Notes: a model not told the origin generated them from the sequence alone. A stretch of DNA of 64,000 nt from Apricaphanius iberus (GCA_028564705.1 JAPXFQ010001301.1:124001-188000); one strand, 5' to 3'. Shown: positions 1 through 11,230, counted from the first letter of the stretch. Program-made: numbers and translations.

Positions 1-119
1 ACGTCTTCCAATAAAACCCCCATGGAGAAGCAAACTCTGTGTGCCTTCAGGTCTATCTGTGATTTTAGTGTGCACCTGTTTATTTTAGACAGAAAATATT
101 TTGCATCGGAACAACTGCT

Positions 120-1270
120 TTATCAAAAACAACAGCAGCAACTCAGTGGAGTTAAAGTTCTCCTTCACTGAAAAACTGAGATTTCTTTCATTAAAATCAG
201 TCACTTTGTATTCTGAAAGCATGCTGCACATGAACATGTTATACAAACTCCAATCCCTGAATCAGTTACATAAAGAAAAGAGACCAGAAAATGCCTGAGT
301 TTGAAAAAGCCCTACTACCACATGTCATAATGCTAACTTAGCATTCATAGCCTTGCCTACCTAGTTTTGGACCGCCCACGGGCAAGTTGTTTTTGGCAAG
401 GTGAAAGCCGAGCCTCTTGCAGCTGCTAGAGGCTACAGACCTTTCAGTACTGGCTTTGCCTCAAGGTTGAACTTAAAAGGAGGATCTGTACCCTCAGAAC
501 CGTGGAAGAGCAGCTCCCAGGCTGTAAGTAGTGTTATGCTTTTTACCCAGAGTTTTACTTTTCAAGTATAGTGTTAAAACGTACCAGTTCAATGAAATGT
601 ACTACCTCGGCTAACAGCTAATACCTGTGACCACATCCACCCAGACATGTTATTTTTTTGACTATGGTTCAAACCACGAATTATAAAACCAGCAGCTGAA
701 TCCACCGCCTGTTATGTGTGTATGTGTAGGGGGGTGCTCATTCCCAAGAGACTATGAGCTCAAATCAGACGAGACGACTCGCTGGATTTAAGCAGACAGC
801 TAAGCGGAGGACAATAAATGATCAAGGGGTAACTCATAGCAAAGAGGGAGAGTGTGACCCCGAATACCTATCTGCCAGCTGCGTGTGGCTTACTGAAGAC
901 TAACTGTGGTAGCTCCGGTGTGGAGTCTTGCTGCGGCCAGTAGCAGTTTTTGTTTGGTAATGCTGCCCAAACTGGGTGGTAAACTCCTTCTAAGCATAAC
1001 TACCGGCACCATTTTTGTCTGATGCTACTCATTTTAGTAAACAGTGCCAGTGTAAGAATAGTGTTGCAGTTAGCCAATCAGAGTACAGAAACTTGCATGT
1101 CATTAATGTTACTGAGCAAGCCCCCCTCATCTTGTCGAGTCTCCACGCCCACTCCCACACTGAACTGGCATAACCTGAAACAGACTGGGAATTATTTATT
1201 TTTTTACAGAAACCGACACGGCATTCTGTCATACCAGAGAACACAGAAAAATTTATAAAAACACCAGGGA
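120..1270. repeat. Dispersed repeat family A, first half
   Basis: This stretch is closely similar, in the same orientation, to 52777-53990. Shared landmarks include the segment around 250-330 (AAGAGACCAGAAAATGC), the GCAAGGTGAAAGCC segment near 400, and the AATCAGACGAGACGACTCGC segment near 760. Indels and substitutions are spread throughout, so it is a diverged repeat and not a recent duplication. In the 52.8 kb copy the same sequence continues into what is found here separately at 10.5-11.2 kb. The short ORFs in it are not conserved between copies. The family was not recognised; a long non-autonomous transposon is the likeliest identity. Confidence 0.8.
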
Positions 1271-2236
1271 AGGAGAACTTTAAATAAATTGGTTGGAAAA
1301 AATTGTCAAACAGGATCTGCAATGGACTCGCAACCTGTCCAGGTTGACACTGGTTCTCAGAGCCAGTGTATACAGGTCTGAGTCGAGTTCAATGATTACA
1401 GCAAGCACTCCATCATCATTAGGAATGTGATGGGCCCAGTCTGAGAGGGAGATGTGCTGACAATTCTGGAGTCTGAAAGAGAAACCAGGAGGCTGCGATA
1501 GCGCAAGAGGAAGCTGAGGTGTCACTTCATGGCTGTCCAGCAACAGATGCCACCAGCTTCACTCACTCGGGGTTACAGCTCATGTTCACGTTTTCAAAAA
1601 CTCCTCCTCTTTGCCCGGCACATCTAGGAATGTTAAAATGTAAATAATTGGAAGGAGTTGACTCATTTATACTAACACCATCCTCCAGATGCAGCCAGGT
1701 TTCTGATAGACTAAACAAATCACTGTTAGTATCACAAATCAAGTAATTTACTAATAAAGTCTGAAGAGAGGGATCTTGTGTTCAATAAACCACTTTTGTT
1801 TTACTTATATGTATAATCAAAGTTGTATTTATCTTAGTGAGTTTTTCATGATTTGCGCTTGTTAGGTTAACTTTTATTCTATTTGATAATGGTTGTGGGA
1901 AAATCAATCCTTCATAAGATACTATGCTTGGTTCCCTGGGGTGATGCCCTGACTTGTTTCATGAAAATAAACATAACATCACTGATAATAAAACAAAATA
2001 TAAAATTTTGATAATAATTATTATTAGATATGTAAGACAAACATTTTTGCTTTAATGTTGCATTATATAGTAATTTCCTTTATGAATGTAGTATAAGAGA
2101 GTTTTCTACCACAAGAAGTTTTTTTCTCAGAAAGGCTTCACAGATCATCATGCAGATTTTTTAATATTTTTAAGCGTTTGTACAGATTACTAAACTGGAA
2201 ATTTACTAGACACCTTTCACTCTTGTCTTTCTGTAG
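1271..2236. other. Non-coding, upstream intron
   Basis: AT-rich sequence with no supported gene or named repeat. It leads into the acceptor of the first visible exon, with a pyrimidine-rich stretch ending CTTTCTGTAG. Confidence 0.5.
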
Positions 2237-2395
2237 GAAGAGACCGCTCTGTATTCTTTGTCGGGAGGTGCAGTCACTCCTGACGGCCGGCTTGATGATT
2301 CTACATCCCCTGCGGACACCACTGAAGATGATCCTCTTCCTATGAAGCCATGGGGAAGAAGCCAATCACTGCCTGCTTATGCTGACCTAATAATG
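2237..2395 (+). CDS. Host gene exon A (internal, 53 codons)
   Basis: The exon is bounded by a good acceptor (TTGTCTTTCTGTAG) and a donor (ATG|GTAAAC). It is 159 bp, phase 0 at both ends, and fully open. It encodes an acidic, serine/threonine-rich linker (T-E-D-D-P-L-P-M) followed by the striking basic-aromatic motif K-P-W-G-R-S-Q-S-L-P-A-Y-A-D-L-I-M, which looks like a phosphorylatable short linear motif (R-S-x-S). It is the first visible exon of a plus-strand gene whose 5' end lies outside the window. I do not recognise the protein. The exon is supported by clean splice sites and by phase agreement with the next exon. Confidence 0.72.
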
Positions 2396-2499
2396 GTAAA
2401 CCACGATCACAGGCTCAAATGCAATTTAGATAAAAAATTGGTTAGAACGATTTTGTAGAGTGAGGCCAAGGTAAAAAACTCTGGATACAACTTTGATAA

Positions 2500-2590
<91 letters not shown>
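2500..2590. repeat. (TA)n microsatellite
   Basis: About 85 bp of nearly uninterrupted TA dinucleotides, directly beside the 3' end of the reverse-strand LINE fragment that follows. Confidence 0.95.
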
Positions 2591-2598
<8 letters not shown>

Positions 2599-2599
2599 T

Positions 2600-3265
2600 A
2601 CATGTAAGTGCTCCAATTACCATGTGTACTACTTTCACCTTCACCTTCCAAGCCTTCTCTAGCTCCTCTCTGAGCCCTTGGAATTTCTAAAGTTTCTCAT
2701 GTTCCTTCTTCTTGATGTTTCCATCGATTGGTATTACCACATCCACCACAACGGCTTTCCTCTGCTCTTTATCAACCACCACAATGTTTGGTTGGTTCGC
2801 CATTACCATCTTGTCTGTCTGGATCTGGAAGTCCCACAGGATCTTTGCTCGGTCATTCTCCACCACCTTTGTGGTGTTTCCCACTTTGACCTTGGGGTTT
2901 CCGGCCCAAATTCTGCACACGTGTTTCTGTATACTATGCCAGCCACTTGGTTATGACGTTCCATGTATGCTTTCCATGCCAGTATTTTACATTCTGCTGT
3001 TATGTGCTGGATTGTCTCAGAAGGTCTTGTCTGGTGTGGTAGATCTGGGCCTCTATCGATCTGGTGCTCAGAGGCTGCTCCTGTGCTGCTGGGATGAGTG
3101 TCTCTGTGGTGTCCTGTAGGCCAGCCTTCTCTAGCCATTGGTAGGATTTCTTGAGATCAGCCACTTCAGTTATGTTCAGATGGTACATCCCATGTAGGGG
3201 CTTGTCCTCCCATGATGCTTCCTCCTCCAGCACCTCCTCATCTCGCCATTGTCTAAGGCATTCAC
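2600..3265 (-). mobile_element. R4/Rex6-like LINE, 3' coding end (endonuclease)
   Basis: Reverse-strand reading gives three overlapping frames that together resemble the C-terminus of an R4-clade (Rex6-type) non-LTR retrotransposon. They contain an R-W-R-D-E-E-V-L-E-E-E-A-S-W segment, a cysteine/histidine segment (I-Q-H-I-T-A-E-C, then R-H-N-Q-V-A-G-I-V-Y-R-N), and a restriction-like endonuclease block (E-N-D-R-A-K-I-L-W-D, then N-I-V-V-V-D and V-V-V-D-V-V-I-P). In related elements the nuclease block reads P-D; here it reads P-N, so a catalytic aspartate appears lost. At least two frameshifts break the frame. The fragment is 5'-truncated, dead, and flanked by TA microsatellites on both sides. 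Confidence 0.72.
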
Positions 3266-3281
3266 TACATACTATATACGG

Positions 3282-3297
3282 TATATATATATATATA
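3282..3297. repeat. Short (TA)n run
   Basis: Sixteen or so bases of TA repeat at the upstream (5') edge of the reverse-strand R4/Rex6-like fragment. Confidence 0.7.
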
Positions 3298-3529
3298 GTA
3301 AGCAAAGTGTTTTGTTCCTTTTAATAAATGGAGAGTGAAATGTCTAGCATAGACAATTATGGATAAGGAAGTTCTAAGCTTTATTATTGACTAGAGGTAT
3401 TTTAGAAAATATATAAATTGTTAGATTAGTATTAGTTATAAACAACTTTAAAACATGGCTCCATCCTTAGTGATGGTGTAATGGTATGGGAGATATTTTA
3501 TTGGCAAAATTCTGGCCCCTAATTACGAG

Positions 3530-3860
3530 CTGAACATTGTTTGAACTACACAGCCTACCTGAGTATTTTTGGTGTCCATGTCAGTCCTTTTATAAGCAGT
3601 GTCCCCATCTTCTGATGACCATTTCCAGCAGGATAATATGCCATGTCACACGTCTCAAATGATGTAAAAGTGATTTCTTGCTAATGGGCTTCACACTCAT
3701 GGGATTTCACTCCACCAGAGCTCTTTTGGGATTTGGTGGGACAGGAAAATCTCATCATCAATTAGCAAATTCGAAATCTTCAGCATATATTTCTGTCATC
3801 AATATGGACCGAGATGCCTGAAGTAAGAGGCAAGTCTGTAATCATTTCAAACCAATACAT
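3530..3860 (+). pseudogene. Tc1/mariner transposase remnant
   Basis: The sequence follows the typical catalytic part of a fish Tc1-like transposase gene: TTCCAGCAGGATAATATGCC (QQDN-P-C-H region) at about 3627, CAGAGCTCTTTTGGGATTTG (E-x-L-W-D/N region) at about 3717, and TCAATATGGACC at about 3799. No frame stays open and there are many indels. Only this internal part was recognised, without terminal repeats. Confidence 0.62.
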
Positions 3861-3956
3861 TCTGATGAAAAGTGGGCAACTGACACATTCATGGGCAAAA
3901 GAAAATGCTGGTGCTACCAAATGCTGGTTGGCTGAGAAGCAACTTTATTAAATGTA

Positions 3957-4070
3957 ATTCAGTTTATTTATATAGCGTCAATTCACAACAGGTGTAATCT
4001 CAAGGCACTTTACAAGAAGTCATTTCAACATAATTACACAAACATTCCAATCTAAGACTGGCAACTGTAC
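3957..4070. repeat. Common fish interspersed repeat tail
   Basis: AATTCAGTTTATTTATATAG followed by CAATTCACAACAGG and TCTCAAGGCACTTTACAA is a frequent repeat end in fish genomes. A degraded relative lies near 6930-7010. It was recognised from recall only; the parent family is not certain. Confidence 0.5.
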
Positions 4071-4139
4071 TAAAAAGAATTATATAGAGTTATTTACCTC
4101 CATTAATGACGAAAAATATGCGGTTCTAACTTGTCGAAG

Positions 4140-4575
4140 GATCTTTTTATACAGAGTAACCAATTTTATTTTCAGCTTAAATAGAAATCCTCTAAGTGTA
4201 TAGGGTGTTATTTTCTCTCCAGTGTCCTAGTATTCTGCTTTAAAGTATCCAACTCTTCTTTAAACCAGGGAGCCAACCTCCTTTGGCTGATTACCTTCTT
4301 TTTTAAGGGGGCTACATGGACTAACGCCAGACAAATTGAAGAAGTAATGCTTTGAACAAGACCATCAATTTCTAAATGGTTAGGGATGGAATTGCTGCCT
4401 TCCACTGTGTTATTCTGAGACAGATAGGGACGAAGGAATTGAACAGATTCTTTAAAACTTGTTACAGCACTGTCTGATAGAGATTTACCGTGATGAAACG
4501 TACCTTGAAATTATCTCTTTCAGTTTCCATATGAATAGTTAAATCCCCTGCTATAATTATCAGTGTTTAATGTTT
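4140..4575 (-). mobile_element. LINE ORF2 fragment, endonuclease to RT linker
   Basis: In reverse-strand reading there is an endonuclease-type segment (A-G-D-L-T-I-H-M-E near 4550) and then an open stretch (4405-4208) with V-A-P-L-K-K-K, A-P-W-F-K-E-E-L and T-L-K-Q-N-T-R. This is the characteristic segment between the apurinic endonuclease and reverse transcriptase of CR1/L2-type fish LINEs. Stops and frameshifts are present. It lies on the same strand and downstream of the ORF1-like fragment at 5294-5757, so both could come from one element with a large internal deletion. Confidence 0.62.
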
Positions 4576-5290
4576 AGTGTTTATCAGACAAAACAATCTG
4601 AGACCTGATCCAAGAACTGAGAATAAGGACCTGGTTGGTGATACAAAACCACATACAAAAGTGGTTTTAATGTTTTGCAACCCGGATGAAGAAAACTAAG
4701 GATTAGTTTACAAAAAAAATCTAACTATCTGTCTCCATTAACGGAGAGCGTATGCCTGTGATTGGTCAGTTCAGCAACAGCCAGATATCGTTTAATCAGA
4801 ATCGGGCTCTATAGTCACTGTAATCAGTAGTTAATGCAGCATTTGGACACAGCATGCTTTATATTGAAAGGATAATTTATCTAATCTGTTTTTTTCTTGT
4901 TCTGTCTTTTTCAATTTTGAGCACAAGAAGGTATAGAGAAACAATAAGAAAAGCTGCTGTGTTTGTTTACATGTGTTTTTAGAGTATTGTACGAGTTCCA
5001 CTTCTAGTAAAAAGCTTTACATCTTAATCATAACTTATTTTCAATCGTCCATTGCTCCTTGAGGGGGGAATGTGTTCACAAGCCTAAGAAAAAAAACTAA
5101 CTGTAAACTACGCTGCAATGGTATGCAGACCCACCATGAAAAGTTACCATCCCCTGCTGTCCTGGTTGGTAATTGCTTTGCAACACAGAAAAATTAATTG
5201 AGAACAGAGAGAAAGAAATGGAATACTACAAGACCAAAATAGATTACTGAGTCGTTTTGGCAAACTTACAGACCGAAGCAACACTCATTT
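4576..5290. other. No supported gene
   Basis: AT-rich DNA between the two reverse-strand LINE fragments. It shows no coding signal and probably represents decayed element or intron sequence. Confidence 0.4.
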
Positions 5291-5293
5291 TAA

Positions 5294-5757
5294 TTACCTC
5301 CTATTGGCATGACCGTGTGCCATCACCACCTGCATAAATAATAGTGTTACTGTATTTATGCTTACTCTAGCCAGCAGTTTCAGGTGGGGTTTAATGTTGC
5401 CTGTTCTGGCCCCTGGAAACCATTGGACTATGGTCAATGGTGTCTCTAATGCCACGTTTCTGACTATGGAGCTTCCAGTTACCAAAATCTGCTTCTCAGT
5501 GGGTGTGTTACTGAGTGGGGAAAATCTGTTAGAAACGCGAGCAGGTTGCTGGTGCCCTTTGGGCTGTGTCGTAGAACACTGGTTACTACGTACCATCACC
5601 CAATCAGCCTGACATCCCAGGTTGGTGGGTTCTGTTGGAGGACCACTAGGTGGTTCTGTCCTTGTTGGCTCCGTGCTGGCTAACGGGCCTCGGCTATGTA
5701 CTGGATTCTCAAAAGCGCAGAGCCGGGCCTCTAACTCTGAAACCCTTGTCTCCAAAG
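5294..5757 (-). pseudogene. LINE ORF1 remnant with SGNH-esterase-like block
   Basis: An open frame of 153 codons on the reverse strand begins with a short coiled-coil-like segment (V-S-E-L-E-A-R-L), passes through a proline/threonine-rich linker, and reaches I-L-V-T-G-S-S-I-V-R-N. This matches block I of the esterase domain in ORF1 proteins of CR1/L2-type LINEs, where the motif is G-D-S; the aspartate is replaced by serine here. The later block (normally I-H-V-G-x-N-D) is visible only after a frameshift, near M-Q-V-V-M. It is a dead copy inside an intron of the host gene. Confidence 0.62.
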
Positions 5758-6251
5758 CTACAATAATGCTACATTTATTATAATTACCATTATCAATAAA
5801 TGAGGTGGGGTGTAGCTAAACATCTGACACAGAGAGCAAGAGAGAAGTCAGAGCAGATGAAGCGAAAGAAGAAGTAGAAGAGAGAGAAGAAGCCATAGCC
5901 ACTATGAGGCTAAACTAATCTTATAAGCTAGTGAGACGTTACAATGGCAAGAAAAACCGTGTGAAACACAAAGGGTTCCCAAAACATAAACACCAACTGG
6001 AAATGAGTGTTGTAGCATTCTTATGTGTTAAAATAACTTAGAAAGACAACACAACACAGAGAAAAATAGATCAATCGAACAGAGTCTGAAAACCAAAAAG
6101 CTCCACAGAGCTCAACAGTGACAACAGGAAATTACGCTTAATGGAGTTATAAATGTAATTTTTCCATTTTATATGTTTAACTTTGCTTGCTTGTGTCATA
6201 CACTTGTCTAATGGCTTTCCTTTTCCTATTTTTTTTTTCTGACTCAACCAG

Positions 6252-6329
6252 GGGGCTGGCGATTTATCTTTCTGCAATAATCTAGCAGGTACAAGAGAGG
6301 ACGATGAAAGTGGGAGCAGCTCTACAAAG
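6252..6329 (+). CDS. Host gene exon B (26 codons)
   Basis: A 78-bp exon sits between a pyrimidine tract ending CTCAACCAG and the donor AAG|GTGGGA. It is phase 0 on both sides, fitting exons A and C. It encodes G-A-G-D-L-S-F-C-N-N-L-A followed by an acidic serine run (E-D-D-E-S-G-S-S-S). An earlier GT (GCAG|GTACAA at 6289) could serve as an alternative donor but would break the phase with the next exon. Confidence 0.62.
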
Positions 6330-6493
6330 GTGGGATGGTTATCTCAGAGCACTTATAGCACAAAGTCTGGCAAGAAGATTATGGTTTTCTACTGACTTTT
6401 TTTAACATTTAAAGAAGTTTTGACATCTAAAAACACAAGAACATATTCTACTCATTATATGATTACTCATTATATGTTATCACATGTCAACAG

Positions 6494-6650
6494 GAAATGG
6501 ATAGATCAGACATGGAAGAAGATCCAGAGAATGGCAAGATCCACAATGAAATGGATAATGAGAGGGAGGACCCTTCTACTCTTATCCCAACCTCGCTTAG
6601 TCAGCTAGACTTCTTCCAAGTCAACCTGTTTACTTACTGCCCGACAGACA
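6494..6650 (+). CDS. Host gene exon C (52 codons + 1 nt)
   Basis: The acceptor ATGTCAACAG and the strong donor ACA|GTACGTGT bound a 157-bp open exon. It encodes an acidic segment (M-E-E-D-P-E-N-G-K) and then L-S-Q-L-D-F-F-Q-V-N-L-F. It ends on the first base of a codon; the next exon starts with two bases, so the frame continues. The D-F-F and N-L-F groups begin the cluster of hydrophobic-acidic motifs that continues in exons D and E. Confidence 0.72.
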
Positions 6651-7027
6651 GTACGTGTCTAACACACAGCTCAAATAAAACGTCATGGCTTTCTCTTCCT
6701 GTACGCTACTTTTCTTGAGTTTACAAATATATGACACAAAAACTCTCACATTCCAAGCACAAGGCCATGCATGGGATTTACTGAAGTGCCTCAGCTCAAT
6801 CTAAATAAAATAAAAAATACTCTATCACAACGGGAAATTGAATTATTGATTAAGGGAAAATAAATACAAATTAATAAATTGATAAAGTTTATATGTTTAA
6901 TCTGATAGACATTTTAAAAGTCATTAAATGTAGTTCAGTTATTTTATATAACAGGAATTAACAACACATGTCCTCTCAAGGTACTTAACATAAAAACTTA
7001 TTTCAATTCATTTATACATTGAATACT

Positions 7028-7870
7028 ATGCAAGAGTTTTAGGCAGGTGTGAAATTTTATTTTAAAAATAATGCTTTCAGAAATAAAAATAATGATTTTG
7101 TTCATGTTTTTGTTCATATCAATTTACAAAATGTAAAGTAAGGAAAAAAAAGAGAAAACTAAATCAAACCAATATTTGGTGTTATTACCTGTAGCCTTCG
7201 AACCAGCATCCATTCTCATAGGTATACTTCCACAAAATCAGGGATTTTGTAGGATTACAGTGTATGAACAACCAGGTATACCAGTCACATGTAAGTTGAT
7301 CATCACTGTCACATATAGGTTGAAACACAGTCATTAACTCAAACAGAAACAGCTCTGTAGGAGGTTTAAAACTGGGTGAGGAACAGTCAAACTCTGCTAC
7401 CAAGGTGAAGTTGTGGAACATAGTTTCATGTCATGGCCAGATTCAGCACAGCAACAAGACACAAGGTAAATATAGTGCATCAGTAAGGTCTCTCCCAAAG
7501 AAAGATTTCAAAGGAGATTGGAGTGTGCTGTTCAAACTAAATAAAAAAGAACAAAGAAATGGGCAACATTCATACTTGTAGACACAGTCTTTGAGCAATT
7601 AAACTTAGTGCAGCAGATGAAAACCAAATCAAATTCATTACCCTTCAACATAGGACGATGTCCAGCTGTGTTATCAGCTCAGAATGGGCAGAAACCGGTG
7701 GGACCCAGGTACACCCATCTACAACCATCTGATGAGAGGTCTTGTCAGAAGTGGTGTTCATTGAAGAGTGAAAAAGCCACACATTCGACATGGAAACAAG
7801 GCCAAGAAACTCAATTATTCATGAAAACATAGGGACTGGTGTGCAGAAAAATGAAAACATATTAATGTCA
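7028..7870 (-). mobile_element. Degraded Tc1-like transposon
   Basis: One end begins TGCAAGAGTTTTAGGCAGGT, the typical terminus of a fish Tc1-like family. It is followed by the expected subterminal stretch (TTTTGTTCATATCAATTTAC, and AGAAAACTAAATCAAACCAA). The interior carries phrases typical of the transposase gene (GAAACTCAATTATTCATG, GGACTGGTGTGCAGAAAAAT), but no long frame survives. The far terminal repeat was not found, so the element is truncated or its end is too diverged to see. Confidence 0.6.
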
Positions 7871-8339
7871 TCAGTGAAGTAGTTGTATATGTTTTCAGTT
7901 ACACTCAGTTTTTTTTTTTTTACACTGCCTCGTCCCTGCCGTATAACGCCAAAACAGCGTCCCCGAACGCTTCGGCAGAGTCCTGTCTTTGGTGGGAACG
8001 CAGACATGAAAAGTGAGCATTGCGCAAAAGCGATGCGGTACGCACCATGCCGCTCTGTGGAAACAAGGTATATGGGGCCCAGAAGGGTCAACAAAATACA
8101 AAAGCCACAGTACAGGAATAAAAACTACAGCATGGAAGTTATGTAAAAACAGATTTGATTCTGTTATTGGAAAATTATTTCAAAATCAGTTCTATTTAGT
8201 GATTAGTAATTATTAGCACAGTCATCTGGGAAGTATAGCATGTTCTGCAATCTCGTACAGGCAGGCAAAACCACCATGTTAAAGGGAGAGAGAGATGCCC
8301 TGTGAATAAATAGGTTAAAAATGTAAATGACGACTGAAT
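7871..8339. other. No supported gene
   Basis: A locally GC-richer island at 7925-8060 has overlapping short ORFs on both strands but no recognisable protein or repeat. The rest is AT-rich. Confidence 0.35.
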
Positions 8340-8935
8340 CATCCTTAGGCTATAGTTGGTGCAAAATGCAGCGCATGCCTTTTCACTGGAGTACGTAAGA
8401 GGATGCATATAACCCCCATCCTGGCCTCCCTCCACTGGCTGCATTTTAGGAATCATTTTAAGATTCTTTTATTTGTTTTTAAATCTTTAAACGGTTTGGC
8501 CCCTCCTTACATTTCTGAGCTTCTCCACCCCTATGCTCCTGCTCGGTGCCTCAGGTCAGCTGACCTGCTGCTCCTGGAGGTACTGAGGTCCCAGCAGAAG
8601 CTCAGAGGGGACAGAGCATTCTCAATTGCCGCTCCAAAACTGTGGAATAAGCTCCCCCTACACATTAGACAAGCCTCCTCACTGTCTGCTTTTAAATATC
8701 ATCTTAAGACCCATTTTTATTCCTTGGCTTTCAACACAGCATGAGACTCTGCTTCTGTTTGGGTGTTTTATAGTTTGTTTTATTTTATTTGTTTTTATTT
8801 ATGTTTTTTAAATTATCTTATTTCTTTTTTAACTGCTTTATTGTTTCTTTGTTGTCTTGTGTGTGCAGCACTTTGTTTCTGCTGTCGTTGTTTTAAAGTG
8901 CTTTAAAAATAAAGTTTAGTTGAGTTATCCTCATC
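8340..8935 (+). mobile_element. L2-type LINE, 3' end
   Basis: An open stretch (8403-8741) reads I-T-P-I-L-A-S-L-H-W-L, then F-K-I-L-L-F-V-F-K-S-L-N-G-L-A-P-P-Y, then G-D-R-A-F-S-I-A-A-P-K-L-W-N-K-L-P. This is the standard C-terminus of L2-type (Maui-like) fish reverse transcriptases. It is followed by a short 3' UTR ending CTTTAAAAATAAAGTTTAGT. It is 5'-truncated, as usual, and lies in the host intron on the sense strand. Confidence 0.9.
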
Positions 8936-9461
8936 TCTATGGAATTTTTCCATGACAATCCTAAAAGGAAAATTTTGAAAACCAGGACAACAGCTGTTAA
9001 TTAGCCTCAAAATCAATATCTTAGGTAAAAAAAATATACATTGATCGGTCAAAATAAACACTTAAAATAAGTGCATTTCACAGACAGCACTTCTTATACA
9101 GACCAATACTGTAGGAAAGTTTTAGTAAATGGAGCTCAAGTGTCAGTGCTTTGCTAAAGTCTTGAAAAAGACCCAGTCTGTTTCCCTTAAATGAAAGAAA
9201 ATCGTATAAGATTTTTTTTTTTTTTTTATGTGGAGGAACCAAAAAGGATTCTGGAAGCTTGAAAACCTAGCACAGTGTCCCAGCTGTTGGCCAATGTGGT
9301 AGTAGCATCAAGCTTTGGTGCTTCTTTGCTACCAGTGGTATCTCATTGCCTTAGTTCAGATATTAGATGCATGAAGATGGTTCTCAATAGATAGTCAAGT
9401 GTTTATACCAAGCACTGAATTTGCGTAAAAAAAGTTTTCATTCTCTTTTTTTGCCTTTTAG

Positions 9462-9506
9462 ATGATCTTTTCAATGAGGACCTGTTTCCTAAAACTGACT
9501 CATCTG
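9462..9506 (+). CDS. Host gene exon D (45 bp)
   Basis: A small exon between TTTGCCTTTTAG and TCTG|GTAAGG. It receives one base from exon C, encodes D-L-F-N-E-D-L-F-P-K-T-D-S-S and passes one base to exon E. The paired acidic L-F motifs resemble those that bind clathrin, adaptor or retromer surfaces in trafficking proteins; that function is inference. The phase agreement across exons C, D and E is strong evidence that this tiny exon is real. Confidence 0.78.
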
Positions 9507-9686
9507 GTAAGGAACAATGAGATAAACGAAAACATTTCAGAGCTGACTCAATGCACATTTGTTTTTACATAACATGAAGAGCTGTATTTTTTTCTTCAAT
9601 TAGTCCTGAACCCCTTTCATAATCTTTCAAGGGTTTGAATTTGTTCAACAAACCACTTAAATTATACATATTTTCCTGTTTTTCAG

Positions 9687-10136
9687 ATGGATTTGCCTCA
9701 GACCCTTTCAAAGGCAGTGATCCCTTTGCAAAAGATCTTTTTTTCCCCAGCACTAATGAGGAGGTGGAAAATGTTGGTGATGAGGCAGACACCAGTTTAT
9801 CATGTGCTGAAAACAAAGCTTCAACAGGAACTCAGTGCTTTGAGTCGGAATTCCCAGATGAAGATAGTGACATAGAAATCAGCTACAGCAGAGAAGACTT
9901 GGATGCCATTGCTATTGTAGATGATTCCAGTGGATTTAAACCCATACAGAGCTCGTCAGAAGAGTTCATGCCAGAACCAATCCTTGAAAGGAAATGTCCA
10001 GGTCAGCAATCTGTAGAATCGGACCCAAGTGGGTATGAGCTGGATCTTTGTCCTGTTTCTTCACCTTCTAAAATGGAACATCACCATGAATTTTTAGCGG
10101 AAGAGGCTACCACTGAGGATACAGGAGGATTACAAG
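9687..10136 (+). CDS. Host gene exon E, DPF motifs and acidic region
   Basis: A 450-bp exon between TTTCCTGTTTTTCAG and CAAG|GTACAG. It opens with D-G-F-A-S-D-P-F-K-G-S-D-P-F-A-K-D-L-F-F. Two D-P-F motifs in tandem are the classical ligands of the AP-2 alpha-appendage, as in Eps15. The rest is strongly acidic and serine-rich (for example D-E-D-S-D-I-E-I-S-Y-S-R-E-D-L-D-A-I), with no globular domain. Codons are clean with no stop over 150 residues. A coding function is well supported; the endocytic role is inferred from motifs only. Confidence 0.85.
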
Positions 10137-10489
10137 GTACAGTAACAACAAAAAAACGTACTTTTCAGATTTTGTAGCTCATTTTTCTAAAAACATCTTT
10201 TAGAAAGATAATCTTCGGACAATGTGTCAGCTAGACAGTATAAATGGTGCGTGTGAGGTACCACTTTGCCCAACGACCAATGTCCAAAATGTGTTTTTGC
10301 AATTTCAAACAATACATGAAGGCAAGAATCACCCATGGGGCGTCAAAGTTTGGGTAAGACCTGGCATATATGGCATGATGTGTGACCAGGAATATGTTCT
10401 GCAATAGTATTATTCATAATTTAAAGGAGCAAAATGTTAATAAATCCATGAGGCAAATGAAACACTGTTGTTACTGAAGCACATCCCAT

Positions 10490-11230
10490 CCAAGTTAATC
10501 TAACAATGACTAGAGCCAGAGCACCCCCCGGGCAAAGGTTAAACCTGACCGCAATGGGGAGCCTAATTTACACCCTTCCACTTCCGGTCTGTGGCTCCCC
10601 AAATGCCAAAAAAATGAATGAGAGTCAATGGAGCGATTAATATTGAATATTGATTGAATATGTGATGTCCGTGAATTTTAAAAACAAATTTTGATGCAGA
10701 GAAAATGCTTATTTTCGACCAGAGGTAAAAGTTACTTTAGGTTTTGTGTAAAAACGCTTAACGGAGTACAACTGCAGAAGAAGAAGGAGAGTGAGGGCCA
10801 TAGCCTCCAGGCCGAAGAAAGTAGTATTTAACACGGAGAAAACCTCTATAGATCTAACCATGTGGAAAGTAGCAGCTATGTCTGGGATAAAGCTGTTGGT
10901 GGAGTGAGAGCCAGCATGGAGGAGAAGCTCTACAAGCTCTAGGTAAGTATTTTACATGCTATAGCTAGTGCTAACTCCGTTTAGAAAAATTACGTCATAT
11001 ATGCGACTTCTGATTTGTAGGCATTTTAAATGCGAATTTTTACAATCAAATAAATCCCAAATCACTGGACAAACACAGTTGAAACGTACATCATTAGTTA
11101 TCATTTTAGTTGAATTACAGCATATGTGTGATTCAGGACGTAACTTTTATAACTCAATTGACTTCCATTCATTATTTTTTCGGTTTGGGGACCCACTGGC
11201 CGACCGGAAGGGGAGGAGACTTAGGCTATC
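10490..11230. repeat. Dispersed repeat family A, second half
   Basis: From about 10660 this matches 53999-54550 in the same orientation, with shared blocks such as GATGTCCGTGAATTTTAAA, CAACTGCAGAAGAAGAAGGA, GAGAAAACCTCTATA and ACTTCCATTCATTATTTTTT. The region at 10490-10650 (CTTCCGGTCTGTGGCTCCCC) is not in the 54 kb copy at the matching place. The first half of the family, present at 0.1-1.3 kb and joined at 53 kb, is missing here. The open frame over the later part is not coding. Confidence 0.75.

Noticed and set aside
2493..2690. Ile/Tyr repeat protein
   Set aside because: Translation of the TA microsatellite.
9635..9686. Upstream extension of exon E with its own ATG
   Set aside because: The stretch contains the polypyrimidine tract and acceptor, and phase agreement with exon D places the exon start at 9687.
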